Shown here: positions 43,662 through 53,060 of the stretch, piece after piece | Numbering within the stretch: the stretch's first letter is position 1 | How the letters are laid out: every line of letters begins with the position of its first letter | NCBI RefSeq assembly: GCF_016774335.1 | Contig: NZ_JAETWA010000024.1 | Span: 1 to 64,000 of the forward strand | From: Luteimonas saliphila | GTDB lineage: Bacteria > Pseudomonadota > Gammaproteobacteria > Xanthomonadales > Xanthomonadaceae | Direction of reading: 5' to 3' | DNA length: 64,000 nt | Position numbers and translations under genes: made by a program | Notes under the pieces: model-generated | Told to the model about the DNA's origin: nothing | The model's input: only the letters and a program-made list of their open reading frames with translations | The model's database searches: none

Positions 43662-44630
43662 TCAGTTCGCGGCGAGATGGCCGCGATAGCGCTCGGCCAG
43701 CTGGCCGACGCGGACCACGTAGCGCTGGGTCTCGCCGTAGGGCGGAACACCCTTGTGGCGATCCACCGCGCCCTCGCCCGCGTTGTAGCCGGCCGCGGCC
43801 AGGGTCAGGTCGCCGTTGAAACGCTTGAGCAGCCAGGCCAGGTACTCGACGCCGCCGCGGATGTTCTGCGCCGGGTCGTAGGCGTTGACCACGCCGAAGC
43901 GCTGGGCGGTGGCGGGCATCAGCTGCATCAGGCCCTGGGCGCCGGCGCGCGAGAGCGCGTTGGGGTTGAAGGCCGACTCGGCATGCATGATCGCGCGGAC
44001 GATCGCCTCCTCGACGCCGAACTCGGCCGCTGCCGCCTTGACTTCGGCGGCGTACGACGCCGTGTTCAGGCGCACGTTGCCGAAATTCACGCCCGGCAGC
44101 GGTGCGCAGGCGTAGCAGGTCTCGAAGAAACTGTAGTTGATCGTCCGCACCGCGCTGGCGCCCGGGCCCTTGGGCCGCTGGCTGGTGTAGTGGCGGACGC
44201 CATCCTTCACGTAGGAATAGACCTGTCCCTGCTGCAGGCGTCGCGAGGGCTGCGCCGGTGCGACCGAGGCGACCGCCACCGGCGCTGCAGGGCCGGCCGC
44301 GGCGATCGCCGGCGTGGCGGTCGAACCCGCGCCGCCCATGAAGGTCGCGGGCGGGTTGTTGTGGATCGTCGCCGGGGAGCCGGCCACCGCGTTGCCGGGC
44401 GATGCGCTGCCGGCAGCCGGCAACCATGGCGCGGGCTTCGGGGCGCGGGCGGACGGCGCGCTGCGATAGTTGCTGACCGCGACGCACCTGGCGCCCTTGA
44501 CCTGCTTGCTGACGTAGCTGCGCGAGCCGTCTTCGCCATCGCAGCGGTAGATGGTGCCCGCCCACGCGGGCGCGGCCGGCGCCACGAGCGCCAGCCCCAA
44601 GACCGCGAAGAGTCCCCACCCCCCTTTCAT
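43662..44630 (-). CDS. Secreted lytic transglycosylase (SLT domain) with DUF4124
   Basis: A 322-residue periplasmic protein. The signal peptide is GLFAVLGLALVAPAAPAWAG. A DUF4124-like segment follows (IYRCDGEDGSRSYVSKQVKG). After an Ala/Pro-rich linker comes the SLT domain with catalytic Glu in IMHAESAFNPNALS, then GAQGLMQLMPATAQRFG, YDPAQNIRGGVEYLAWLL and AAGYNAGEGAV. It cleaves peptidoglycan to anhydro-muropeptides. The start at 44630 begins the signal peptide. It is divergent from miaB. Confidence 0.93.
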   Translation of the reverse strand: MKGGWGLFAVLGLALVAPAAPAWAGTIYRCDGEDGSRSYVSKQVKGARCVAVSNYRSAPSARAPKPAPWLPAAGSASPGNAVAGSPATIHNNPPATFMGGAGSTATPAIAAAGPAAPVAVASVAPAQPSRRLQQGQVYSYVKDGVRHYTSQRPKGPGASAVRTINYSFFETCYACAPLPGVNFGNVRLNTASYAAEVKAAAAEFGVEEAIVRAIMHAESAFNPNALSRAGAQGLMQLMPATAQRFGVVNAYDPAQNIRGGVEYLAWLLKRFNGDLTLAAAGYNAGEGAVDRHKGVPPYGETQRYVVRVGQLAERYRGHLAAN

Positions 44631-44805
44631 GTGCCCAGTGTCCACCCTTACCGCCCGCCTGCCAAGTCCTTGATTGTTAAACGGCGCACGGTTCTGGAAC
44701 CGGACGCGCAAACCGGCGACCGGGCCTACACTATCTGCTTCGTGATCCCGGCCTCGCGCCGCCCGCCATCCGGCCCGGACTCAGCGCCGTGCCCCCGGAG
44801 ACCCC

Positions 44806-46242
44806 ATGACCGAACTGCCCCTCCACGCCGAGGCCCCGGCCCCTGCCCACGCCCGCCCTGCCGCCGCACGGCGAGGTACGCCTGGCGACGGCTCGCCGCC
44901 GCGGGGAAAGCTCTTCATCCAGACCCACGGCTGCCAGATGAACGAGTACGACTCGGCGAAGATGGCCGACGTACTGGCCGCCAGCGACGGCCTGGAGCTG
45001 ACCGACGACGTCGAGGAGGCCGACGTGGTGCTGGTCAACACCTGCTCGATCCGCGAGAAGGCGCAGGAGAAGGTGTTCAGCCAGCTCGGCCGCTGGCGCC
45101 TGCTCAAGGAAAGCCGGCGCAAGGCCGACGGGCGCGAGGTGATCATCGGCGTCGGCGGCTGCGTGGCGTCGCAGGAGGGCGAGGCGATCATCCGGCGCGC
45201 ACCCTACGTCGACCTGGTGTTCGGGCCGCAGACCCTGCACCGGCTGCCGGAACTGATCCGCGCGCGACGCGAACAGGCGCGCCCGCAGGTCGACATCAGC
45301 TTCCCCGAGATCGAGAAGTTCGACCGGCTGCCCGAGCCGCGCGCCGAAGGCCCGAGCGCGTTCGTCTCGATCATGGAAGGCTGCAGCAAGTACTGCAGCT
45401 TCTGCGTGGTGCCGTACACGCGCGGCACCGAGATCAGCCGCCCGTTCGAGGACGTGCTGGTGGAGGTGGTGCGCCTGGCCGCACAGGGCGTGCGCGAGGT
45501 CAACCTGCTCGGCCAGAACGTCAATGCCTATCGCGGCGCGATGGAAGGCGCCGACGAACCGGCCGACCTCGGCCTGCTGATCCGCACCCTCGCCGGGATC
45601 GACGGCATCGACCGCATCCGCTTCACCACCTCCCACCCGCTGGAGTTCTCCGACTCGCTGGTCGAGGCCTATCGCGACGTGCCGCAGCTGGCGAACTACC
45701 TGCACCTGCCGGTGCAATCGGGCAGCGACCGTATCCTCTCGGCGATGAAGCGCGGCTACACGGCGCTGGAGTTCAAGCAGAAGATCCGCAAGCTGCGCAA
45801 CGTGCGTCCGGACATCTCGATCAGTTCGGATTTCATCGTCGGCTTCCCCGGCGAGACCGATGCCGATTTCGACAGGACGATGAAGCTGATCGAGGAGGTC
45901 GGCTTCGACCAGAGCTTCAGCTTCATCTATTCCAGGCGCCCGGGCACGCCGGCTGCCGACCTGCCCGACGACGTCCCGGACGAGGTCAAGCACGCCCGCC
46001 TGTCGCGCCTGCAGGCGACCATCAATGCCAATGCCGCGCGGATTTCGCAGGCGATGGTCGGCAGCGTGCAGCGCATCCTGGTCGAAGGTCCGTCGCGCAA
46101 GGACCCGAACGAGCTGACCGGCAAGACCGAGAACATGCGCTCGGTGAATTTCCCGGCGCCGGCACGGCTGATCGGCCACTTCGTCGACGTCGTCGTCACC
46201 GACGCCATGAGCAATTCGCTGCGCGGTCGGGTGGTCGCATGA
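44806..46242 (+). CDS. miaB: tRNA-2-methylthio-N6-isopentenyladenosine synthase MiaB
   Basis: A 478-residue radical-SAM methylthiotransferase that modifies A37 of tRNAs reading UNN codons. The N-terminal domain's cluster Cys are in [24 protein letters not shown] and GVGGCVAS. The radical-SAM motif is CSKYCSFC, and a C-terminal TRAM domain ends the protein. The first 30 residues are an Ala/Pro-rich extension. GGAGA lies 5 bases before the ATG. Its stop overlaps the next gene (ATGA). Confidence 0.97.
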   Translation: MTELPLHAEAPAPAHARPAAARRGTPGDGSPPRGKLFIQTHGCQMNEYDSAKMADVLAASDGLELTDDVEEADVVLVNTCSIREKAQEKVFSQLGRWRLLKESRRKADGREVIIGVGGCVASQEGEAIIRRAPYVDLVFGPQTLHRLPELIRARREQARPQVDISFPEIEKFDRLPEPRAEGPSAFVSIMEGCSKYCSFCVVPYTRGTEISRPFEDVLVEVVRLAAQGVREVNLLGQNVNAYRGAMEGADEPADLGLLIRTLAGIDGIDRIRFTTSHPLEFSDSLVEAYRDVPQLANYLHLPVQSGSDRILSAMKRGYTALEFKQKIRKLRNVRPDISISSDFIVGFPGETDADFDRTMKLIEEVGFDQSFSFIYSRRPGTPAADLPDDVPDEVKHARLSRLQATINANAARISQAMVGSVQRILVEGPSRKDPNELTGKTENMRSVNFPAPARLIGHFVDVVVTDAMSNSLRGRVVA

Positions 46243-46913
46243 GGCGGCTGCTCGCGGCGATGGTGCTGGCCGCGGCCGCATCGCTGCCCACGACCGCAGC
46301 CGCGGAGGCACCCTGGCGCGACGCGGTGCGCGCATGGGCGAGCGAGCACGCGCAGCACAGCGCCTGGGGCGTCGAGCACGCCGAGCGCAACTATCGGCTG
46401 TCCCTCCAGCTTGCCGCGGCGGAGGGACTCGATGTCGATGCCGACGTCCTGTTCGCGGCGGCGTACCTGCACGATGTCGGCGCGATCGAACCGTTCCGGC
46501 AGGACGGCGTCGACCATGCGCGACGCTCCGTGGATCTGCTGCCGACGGTGCTCCTGCCCACCGGGTTCCCGGAAGCGAAGCTGGCGGACGTCGAGACAGC
46601 CATCCTGGGCCACATGTTCTCCGCCGACCCGGGCGACCTGCCCGAAGCGCGCGTGTTCCACGATGCCGACACGCTCGATTTCCTCGGCGCCATCGGCGCC
46701 GCACGCATCCTGTCGCTGGTCGCGCGGCATCCGTGGGCGACGGATATCGACACCGCTGCAGCGACGCTGCGGGGATTCACCGCCCAGTTGCCGGCCACGT
46801 TGTCCACCGAGTCCGGACGCGCCATCGGTCGCCAGCGCACGGCCGAACTGGAACGGTTCCTGGACGCCCTTCAGGCGCAACTGCGGATCGATCCGGCACG
46901 CTCGACCGATTGA
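46239..46913 (+). CDS. Secreted HD-domain hydrolase
   Basis: A 224-residue protein with a signal peptide ([21 protein letters not shown]) and an HD-type metal hydrolase domain: His in [10 protein letters not shown], the His-Asp pair in [20 protein letters not shown] and later [15 protein letters not shown]. The family hydrolyses phosphoesters, often nucleotides; here the domain seems to be exported, which is uncommon. The ATG overlaps the miaB stop by four bases, so it is translated with miaB. The substrate is unknown. Confidence 0.8.
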   Translation: MRRLLAAMVLAAAASLPTTAAAEAPWRDAVRAWASEHAQHSAWGVEHAERNYRLSLQLAAAEGLDVDADVLFAAAYLHDVGAIEPFRQDGVDHARRSVDLLPTVLLPTGFPEAKLADVETAILGHMFSADPGDLPEARVFHDADTLDFLGAIGAARILSLVARHPWATDIDTAAATLRGFTAQLPATLSTESGRAIGRQRTAELERFLDALQAQLRIDPARSTD

Positions 46914-47051
46914 ACAACGCAGCGGCTCTGCCCGCCCGGCTCGCAAGTCCGCCGCATGCCGGGGGCGCAACGGTCGATCGGCAGATTGCCTGCGTCGCAG
47001 CCCTGGCGACCACGAGCGCCCCTGCTCCGGCCCGCGACCCGGCACCGCCCC

Positions 47052-47870
47052 CTATCCGCCGGGCGGCCCACCCTCGGTAGGCTCGACGCCCGGCCGCTGC
47101 CCGTCGCGGCGCCAGAGGGTCCGTCCCTGGGCGCCTTCGAGCACCCACCAGCGCCCGTCCCCGGACACCGCGACCGCGCCCGTGACGCCGGCGCCGGCGG
47201 GCAACTGCATGCCGGGCAGGCGCGACTCGAGTTCCGTGGCCGGCAGGCGGACCGGGCGCAGGGTCGCGCGGCCGAGCGGCGCGCCGGGGTCGGCTTCCGA
47301 TCCGGTGATGCCGTCGGGCAGGGGGTCGATCCGCTCGTCCACGACCTGGCAGCGCGCGTCGAGCCACGCCTGCCGGCGCAGCATGCCGATCCCGTCCGAG
47401 TACGTGTAGCCGGCGACCACCACGCCGGCGCCATCGACGGCGAGCAGACGATCGGGCTCGACGCCTTCCGCGCGGCAGGCGAGTGCGCCGTCGCGCCAGA
47501 GCTGCAGGCCGTCCGCGATCACCCAGAGCGCGCCGTCCGGCGCGATCGCCAGGTCTCCGACCGCGCTGCCGACCTCGATGCGGCGCAGCTCGACACCCTG
47601 CTCGAGATCGAGCATGCGCAGCGTGGCGCCGGCCGCCCAGGCCAGCTGCGGACGCGCAGGATCGAACGCCACCGCCCCTGCACCCTGCAGTGGACGCGGG
47701 TCGACGAGAGCCGGCTTCGGCTGCGCGGCGGCACCACCACCATCGACGTTTCCGGAGCGCGCGGCGCCTTCCCTGCCCGCCGGGTCGGCGACGCCGCAAG
47801 CCGCCAGCGCCAGTGCCGCGCACAACCCCAGCGCGCGCGGCCACGCCACGCGTCTCGGTCCCCGCGCCAC
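47052..47870 (-). CDS. Hypothetical lipoprotein with beta-propeller-like repeats
   Basis: About 272 residues. The N-terminus has a lipoprotein signal (WPRALGLCAALALAACG, lipidated Cys after ALAA). The rest alternates short strands and Gly/Asp turns (VAFDPARPQLAWAAGATLRM; DLAIAPDGALWVIADG; AVAVSGDGRWWVLEGAQG), suggesting a propeller fold. No family is recognised. Start choice is uncertain: GTG at 47870 or 47849, neither with a clear Shine-Dalgarno. It converges with the HD-domain gene and lies 200 bases past the ABC permease on the same strand. Confidence 0.6.
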   Translation of the reverse strand: MARGPRRVAWPRALGLCAALALAACGVADPAGREGAARSGNVDGGGAAAQPKPALVDPRPLQGAGAVAFDPARPQLAWAAGATLRMLDLEQGVELRRIEVGSAVGDLAIAPDGALWVIADGLQLWRDGALACRAEGVEPDRLLAVDGAGVVVAGYTYSDGIGMLRRQAWLDARCQVVDERIDPLPDGITGSEADPGAPLGRATLRPVRLPATELESRLPGMQLPAGAGVTGAVAVSGDGRWWVLEGAQGRTLWRRDGQRPGVEPTEGGPPGG

Positions 47871-48070
47871 ATGGCGAAGGCCGTCCGGTCCCCGCTTGTC
47901 GCAATGCTGCCGCACTTCCACTGCTTCGTTTCCTGATTCATGGCACACACGAGCGCCGGCCTCACGAATGAGCGCCGGCGCGATGCGACAGGTATAGCGC
48001 CTCGCGCGCCCGCGCACAGCTGGGGTCGGCCCCAGTGGCGGGCACCCGCACTTTGCGTCCGGCCCGCGAC

Positions 48071-49156
48071 TCAGTCCAGCCGCTTGCGGAACCGCATGAT
48101 CGCCGCAGTCATCGTCACCGCGGTGAACGCCAGCAACGCCAGCACGCCGGGCCACAATTCCACCAGGTTCGCGCCGCGCAGCATGATCCCGCGCACCAGG
48201 CGCAGGAAATGCGTCATCGGCAGGAGCTCCGCGCCCCACTGCACCACGTCGGGCATGCCGGCGAAGGGGAACATGAAGCCGGAGATCAGGATCGAGGGCA
48301 GGAACACGAACATCGTGATCTGGATCGCCTGGAACTGGGTGCGCGCGCGGGTGGAGATCAGCAGGCCCATCGCCAGGTTGGCCAGGATCAGCAGCAGCGC
48401 GGCGACGTAGACGTCGAGCAGGCTGCCGCGCAGGGGCACGTCGAACATCCAGATGCCGAGCGCCAGGATCAGCGTGGTCTGGATCAGTCCGATGATCGCG
48501 TACGGCAGCACCTTGCCGATCATCAGCTCGGCGCGGCTGAGCGGCGTGGCGATCAGGAGCTCCATGTTGCCGCGCTCGCGTTCGCGCACCACCGCCATGG
48601 CGGTGAACATGGTCATGGTCATGGTCAGGATGATGCCGATCAGCCCGGGCACGATGCTGACCGCGGAGCGGCGCTCGGGGTTGTAGAAGGCCACGACCTC
48701 GATCCGCGGCGCGGCCCGCGTCGCCCGGCTTCCAAGCGGCAGCTGGGCGAGCTGGTTCGCGGCCGCCTGGACCACCGTGTCGGTGCCGTCGACCATCACC
48801 TGTACCGCCGGCCTGCCGTCGGCGAGGCGACGCTCGAAGTCGGGCGGCAGCACGATCCCGACGCTGATCCGGCCGCGCCGCAGCTGCTCCATCGCCTGCT
48901 GCGGGCTGTCGGCGACGCCGGTGATCTCGATGATGCCGGTGGCGCGCATGTCCATCACCGTCGCGCGCGAGGCGGCGGTGTTGGCCTGGTCGACCACAAT
49001 CGCGTCGAGGTTGCGCGGGTTGAAGTTGATCGCGTAGCCGAACAGCAGCAGGTCGATCACCGGGATCGCCACGATCATCGCCAGGCTGATGCGGTCGCGG
49101 CGGATCTGCCGCAGCTCCTTCACCACCACGGCCCAGAGGCGTTGCAACGGCTTCAT
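48071..49156 (-). CDS. ABC-2 type transporter permease (YhhJ/YbhS-like)
   Basis: A 361-residue inner-membrane permease with one N-terminal membrane segment (ISLAMIVAIPVIDLLLFGY), a large periplasmic loop (residues about 45-175) and five C-terminal segments including the ABC-2 signature region (ERERGNMELLIATPLSRAEL). It forms the channel for export driven by the adjacent ATPase. Its ATG overlaps the ATPase stop by four bases. Together with the HlyD protein it makes a tripartite drug-efflux type exporter. Confidence 0.9.
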   Translation of the reverse strand: MKPLQRLWAVVVKELRQIRRDRISLAMIVAIPVIDLLLFGYAINFNPRNLDAIVVDQANTAASRATVMDMRATGIIEITGVADSPQQAMEQLRRGRISVGIVLPPDFERRLADGRPAVQVMVDGTDTVVQAAANQLAQLPLGSRATRAAPRIEVVAFYNPERRSAVSIVPGLIGIILTMTMTMFTAMAVVRERERGNMELLIATPLSRAELMIGKVLPYAIIGLIQTTLILALGIWMFDVPLRGSLLDVYVAALLLILANLAMGLLISTRARTQFQAIQITMFVFLPSILISGFMFPFAGMPDVVQWGAELLPMTHFLRLVRGIMLRGANLVELWPGVLALLAFTAVTMTAAIMRFRKRLD

Positions 49157-50109
49157 GCGGGAGCGCCTTCTTCTTCGGCGCGCCCGCGGGTCGCGGCGAC
49201 GAACACGTCCTCGAGGTTGGCCTCGACCGGCAGCACGTCCGCATCGAGCGCGGCCTCGTGCAGGGCGCCGGACACCGCATCGGCGCTGTCCTCGCCCGGG
49301 GCCGACAGTACCCGCAGGCTGTTGCCGATCTGGGCCACGCTGAGCACGCCGGGCAGCCGCGCCAGCACGCGCTGCGCCCGTCGCGGCTGCGCCGCCCGCA
49401 CCTCGACGGCGCGCCCGCGCAGGGCCTGCGCCAGTTCACCGGGCGTGCCATCGGCGACCAGCGCGCCGCGATCGAGGATGGCGATGCGGTGGCAGCGCTC
49501 GGCCTCGTCCATGTAGTGGGTGGACACCAGCAACGTGGTGCCCGCGTCGGCCAGCTCGAACAGCTTCTCCCAGAAGTCGCGGCGCGACTCGGGATCGACC
49601 GCACTGGTCGGCTCGTCGAGGAACAGCAGTTCGGGCTCGTGGATCACCGCGCCCGCCAGCGCCAGGCGCTGCTTCTGCCCGCCGCTCAGCGTCCCGGCGA
49701 GCTGTCGTTGGCGATCGCCGAAGTGGTAGAGCTCGACCAGCTGGTCGACGCGCGTGCGCGCCTGGCTGCGCGGCAGCCCGTAGACGGCGGCGAGGAATTC
49801 CAGGTTCTCGCGCACCGTCAGGTCCTCGAACAGCGAGAACTTCTGGGTCATGTAGCCGATGCGCAGGCGCAGCGCATCGGCCTGCTCGGGGATGCGCAGG
49901 CCGAGCACCTCGATCTCGCCTTCGCTGGGCGTGAGCAGGCCGCAGAGCATGCGGATCGTGGTCGACTTGCCCGAACCGTTCGGGCCGAGGAAGCCGTACA
50001 CATGCGCCTGCGGCACGGTGAGGTCGACATGGTCGACCGCGGTCAGCGCGCCGAAGCGCTTGACCAGGCCGCGTGCCTGGATGGCGGTGGTGTCGGCGGC
50101 GGCCTCCAT
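49153..50109 (-). CDS. ABC transporter ATP-binding protein
   Basis: A 318-residue cytoplasmic ATPase. Walker A is FLGPNGSGKSTTIRML (about 37-52), the signature is LSGGQKQRLALA, Walker B LLFLDEPTSAVDP and the H-loop STHYMDEAERC. A DrrA-type C-terminal extension follows. It carries one ATPase domain, unlike the double-domain YbhF. It lies between the HlyD-like gene (184 bases upstream) and the permease gene (four-base overlap). Confidence 0.95.
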   Translation of the reverse strand: MEAAADTTAIQARGLVKRFGALTAVDHVDLTVPQAHVYGFLGPNGSGKSTTIRMLCGLLTPSEGEIEVLGLRIPEQADALRLRIGYMTQKFSLFEDLTVRENLEFLAAVYGLPRSQARTRVDQLVELYHFGDRQRQLAGTLSGGQKQRLALAGAVIHEPELLFLDEPTSAVDPESRRDFWEKLFELADAGTTLLVSTHYMDEAERCHRIAILDRGALVADGTPGELAQALRGRAVEVRAAQPRRAQRVLARLPGVLSVAQIGNSLRVLSAPGEDSADAVSGALHEAALDADVLPVEANLEDVFVAATRGRAEEEGAPA

Positions 50110-50283
50110 CAGCGCGCTCCGCCGGCCGGGGCGGCGTCATAGGCGAGGCCACGGTCACGAACATGCACACCCGGGAACCAGCCCCGGCACGCGCGCGTCA
50201 TCCGTCCGGGCGCAGCGCATGCCCGCGCCCGGGGGACGCGTCCGGCATGCACGACGCCCGCATTCGCCGCGAACCGGAGTGCA

Positions 50284-50302
50284 GGGCCATGGCTCATGGC
50301 CC
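50284..50302. repeat. Hairpin across the end of the HlyD-like gene
   Basis: GGGCCATG-GCT-CATGGCCC is a perfect 8-bp inverted repeat that spans the stop codon of the HlyD-like gene. It lies in the 184-base gap before the ATPase gene. It lacks a U-tract and may partly shield the upstream transcript rather than terminate. Confidence 0.35.
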
Positions 50303-51262
50303 GAACTCGACCCGGAGCGGCAGCCCGGCGGGCAGATCGCCTGCGTTCTCGAGTTCCACTTCCGCCAGGTAACTCAGCCGCGCCGCGTCCTTGCCGGTGA
50401 GCGCGTAGTACGGGGTGAAGGTCGGCTCGCTGCGGATCATGCGCACGCGACCGCCGTACCGGCGCTCGCCCTCGGCGCCGACCAGCACCGTGGCCGCATC
50501 GCCGACGTCGATGCCGGCACGCAGAGGCTCGGGCACGTAGACGCGCGCATACGGCGCCTCGCCGACCAGCATCACCGCCAGCGGCGCGCCGATGGGCGCC
50601 TCGTCGCCGAGCCGGTAGGGCAGGCTGTCGATGCGGCCGGCGCGCGGTGCGACCACGTCGAGGCGGCCGGTGGTGGCCGACTGCGCACGCAGCTGCCCTT
50701 GCGCGGCGGCGAGCGCGGCCTCGGCCTGCGCCACCTGCTCCGGGCGCACGCCGTTGTCGAGTTCGGCCAGCGCCGCGCGCGCCGCCGCCACCTGGGCATC
50801 GGCATTGCCGGCGGCGGCGCCCGCGCGATCGACTTCCGCTGCGGCCACCAGCTGGCGCGCGCCGAGCGGCTGCAGGCGCGCGTAGTAGGCCCGCGCATCG
50901 CGGGCCTGCGCCTGCGCTGCGTCGAGGTTGGCGCGTGCGCGGGCGACGACTTCGCTGCGCGCGCCGTTGCGCAACTCCGCCAGGGCCTCGCGATGCCGGG
51001 CGACCTCCGCCTCTGTCGCGGCGAGCTGGGCGTCGCCTCGCGTACGTTCGAGGGTGAGGATCCGCGCCCCGGCCTCGACCCGTTCGCCCTCGCGCACGGC
51101 GATGTCGACGATGCGCTCGGCGGCGGGGGCCGGCAACGCGATGCGGTCGTACTCCAGGGTGCCCAGCGCGGCCGCGGGATCTTCGCCGCAGCCGGCCAGC
51201 CACAGCAGGCCGGCGAGCGCAACGGCGACGCGCATTCGAGGGATTGCGGGCGTACGGGTCAT
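50294..51262 (-). CDS. HlyD-family periplasmic adaptor (lipoprotein)
   Basis: A 322-residue membrane-fusion protein of an efflux pump. A lipoprotein signal is visible (VAVALAGLLWLAGCGEDP, Cys after LAG). The lipoyl/barrel-sandwich half has RIVDIAVREGERVEAGARIL, followed by a long Ala-rich alpha-helical hairpin (about 75-180) and the second half GRLDVVAPRAGRIDSLPYRL. It couples the ABC transporter to an outer-membrane channel. Its ATG overlaps the tetR stop by four bases. Confidence 0.9.
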   Translation of the reverse strand: MTRTPAIPRMRVAVALAGLLWLAGCGEDPAAALGTLEYDRIALPAPAAERIVDIAVREGERVEAGARILTLERTRGDAQLAATEAEVARHREALAELRNGARSEVVARARANLDAAQAQARDARAYYARLQPLGARQLVAAAEVDRAGAAAGNADAQVAAARAALAELDNGVRPEQVAQAEAALAAAQGQLRAQSATTGRLDVVAPRAGRIDSLPYRLGDEAPIGAPLAVMLVGEAPYARVYVPEPLRAGIDVGDAATVLVGAEGERRYGGRVRMIRSEPTFTPYYALTGKDAARLSYLAEVELENAGDLPAGLPLRVEFGP

Positions 51263-51948
51263 GCGGGCAGCTCCAGGCCGCGCTCGATCAGGGCGAGCGC
51301 GTGGTCGCGGATGTCGTCGATGCCGAGCTCGTCGCTGGCGAAGATCTGCCGCCAGATGGGCGTGCCGGCCGCGGGGAACAGGGTCAGCCCGACCAGCGAG
51401 ACCATCAGCAGCCGCGGGTCCAGTCCGGGGTTGAGCCGGCCGGCCGCCTGCTCCTCGGCGAAGCGCGCGGCCAGCACCGTCGCGATCTGCGGCGCCAGCC
51501 GCGTGACCAGCAGGTCGCGCAGGTCGCCCCCTTCGCTCACCACTTCGCGGATCCACAGCGGCGGCAGCCAGGGGTGGCGGCGGATCATCCCGCAGATGCC
51601 GTCGACGAAGGCGACGATGACTTCGCGCAAGGGCGCGTCGGGCATGCCCAGCAGGGTGTCGCGGATCCCGGTGAACACCGGCATCAGCCGCTCGCCGATC
51701 ACCGCCTCGCGCAGGCCGGCGGCATCGCCGAAGTAGTAGTGCAGCAGCGCGGGGGTGATGCCGGCTTCGCGGGCGATGTCGCGCAGCGAGGTCGCGGCGA
51801 TGCCACGCCGCACATAGCAGGCGAGCGCCGCGTCCAGCGCCAGCGCGCGGCGGTCGCCATCGCCGGTGGGCCGGCCCGGCTGGCGCTGGGGGGGCCTGCG
51901 CCCCGGCCCCGCCCCGCGATCCTGTGGCTTGTCGATCATGGACCGCAT
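51259..51948 (-). CDS. TetR-family transcriptional repressor of the efflux operon
   Basis: A 229-residue regulator whose helix-turn-helix is AATSLRDIAREAGITPALLHYYFG (shown in part: SLRDIAREAGITPALLHYYF), with a variable ligand-binding C-terminal domain. It is the first gene of the minus-strand set tetR-hlyD-ATPase-permease and overlaps hlyD by four bases. Start is at 51948 or 51939; neither has a Shine-Dalgarno. The perfect palindrome at 51949-51970 touches the first start codon, so it very likely represses its own operon. The inducer is unknown. Confidence 0.92.
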   Translation of the reverse strand: MRSMIDKPQDRGAGPGRRPPQRQPGRPTGDGDRRALALDAALACYVRRGIAATSLRDIAREAGITPALLHYYFGDAAGLREAVIGERLMPVFTGIRDTLLGMPDAPLREVIVAFVDGICGMIRRHPWLPPLWIREVVSEGGDLRDLLVTRLAPQIATVLAARFAEEQAAGRLNPGLDPRLLMVSLVGLTLFPAAGTPIWRQIFASDELGIDDIRDHALALIERGLELPA

Positions 51949-51970
51949 ATTAATTGATCAATCAATTAAT
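51949..51970. promoter_or_regulatory. Probable TetR operator (perfect 22-bp palindrome)
   Basis: ATTAATTGAT-CA-ATCAATTAAT is a perfect inverted repeat of 10-bp arms, AT-rich in a GC-rich setting. It sits exactly at the tetR start and 76 bases before the divergent phoH start. Size and placement fit a TetR-family operator. It could also influence phoH. Confidence 0.8.
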
Positions 51971-52046
51971 GTCGGAACGAAGGGTGAACGAAGTGGCTCG
52001 CCGTCGCCTCTGGCCCGGCGCCGGCGTGCGCTACCCTGCTCGCCCT

Positions 52047-53027
52047 ATGCCGCCCCTCCCCCACCGCGACTTCACCCTCGACCCGCCCGATACCGAGCGG
52101 CTGGCCAACCTCGCCGGTCCGTTCGACGGGCACCTGCGCCAGGTCGAACTGCGCCTGGGCATCGAGATCGCCAACCGCGGCAACGTGTTCCGCCTCAGCG
52201 GCCGCGACGAGAAGGTGCTGGCCCAGGCCGAGGCGCTGCTGCGCGCGCTGTACGAGGAGTCGGCGACCGAGACCTTCGACAGCAACGCCATCAACCTGCG
52301 CCTGAACCAGGCCAACCTCGAGCGGGTCGACGATATCGTCCCGCAGGACGTGGCGATCCGGGTCAAGCGCGGCACTATCCGCGGTCGTGGCGCGAACCAG
52401 GCGAAGTACCTGCACGCCATCGCCACCCACGACATCAACTTCGGCATCGGTCCCGCCGGCACCGGCAAGACCTTCCTCGCCGTCGCCATGGCGGTCGAGG
52501 CGCTCAACGAATCGCGGGTGCAGCGCCTGATCCTGGTGCGACCGGCGGTGGAAGCGGGCGAGAAACTCGGCTTCCTGCCCGGCGACCTGACCCAGAAGGT
52601 CGATCCCTACCTGCGCCCGCTGTACGACGCGCTGTACGAGATGCTCGGCGTGGAGAAGGTGGTCAAGCTGCTGGAGCGCAACGTGATCGAGATCGCGCCG
52701 CTCGCGTACATGCGCGGGCGCACGCTCAACGACGCCTTCGTGATCCTGGACGAGGCGCAGAACACCACCATCGAGCAGATGAAGATGTTCCTGACCCGGC
52801 TCGGCTTCGGCAGCACCGCCGTGGTCACCGGCGACATGACCCAGATCGACCTGCCCAAGCACGTGAAGTCGGGCCTGAAGGACGCGATCGAGGTGCTGCG
52901 CGACGTCGACGGCGTGCACTTCACCTTCTTCGAGGCCCGCGACGTGGTCCGCCATCCGCTGGTGGCGCGCATCGTCAACGCCTACGAGCGTCGCGACGCG
53001 ATCGATGCGCAGACCGGGCCGGCGTAG
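52047..53027 (+). CDS. phoH: PhoH-family ATPase (YbeZ)
   Basis: A 326-residue ATPase of the PhoH/YbeZ group, a putative RNA helicase that works with YbeY in ribosome and RNA metabolism. An N-terminal RNA-binding-like part is followed by Walker [18 protein letters not shown] and Walker [15 protein letters not shown]. The later [13 protein letters not shown] is the family signature. The start at 52047 (MPPLPHRDF) was chosen over the longer frame, which would run into the TetR operator. It is followed by a secreted hypothetical and ybeY. Confidence 0.94.
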   Translation: MPPLPHRDFTLDPPDTERLANLAGPFDGHLRQVELRLGIEIANRGNVFRLSGRDEKVLAQAEALLRALYEESATETFDSNAINLRLNQANLERVDDIVPQDVAIRVKRGTIRGRGANQAKYLHAIATHDINFGIGPAGTGKTFLAVAMAVEALNESRVQRLILVRPAVEAGEKLGFLPGDLTQKVDPYLRPLYDALYEMLGVEKVVKLLERNVIEIAPLAYMRGRTLNDAFVILDEAQNTTIEQMKMFLTRLGFGSTAVVTGDMTQIDLPKHVKSGLKDAIEVLRDVDGVHFTFFEARDVVRHPLVARIVNAYERRDAIDAQTGPA

Positions 53028-53060
53028 ACTGGCGCGACCGCCCTTCCCCGAGGCAACGCC

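Noticed and set aside
43611-46913. 1100-codon open frame spanning the transglycosylase and miaB region on the plus strand
   Set aside because: Only its last 224 residues (from 46239) look like a protein; the rest is out-of-frame reading through lytic transglycosylase and miaB DNA.
47052-49604. 850-codon minus-strand frame through the ABC permease
   Set aside because: Overlaps the well-supported permease and ATPase genes in another frame; only the last part (the lipoprotein, from about 47870) is plausible.
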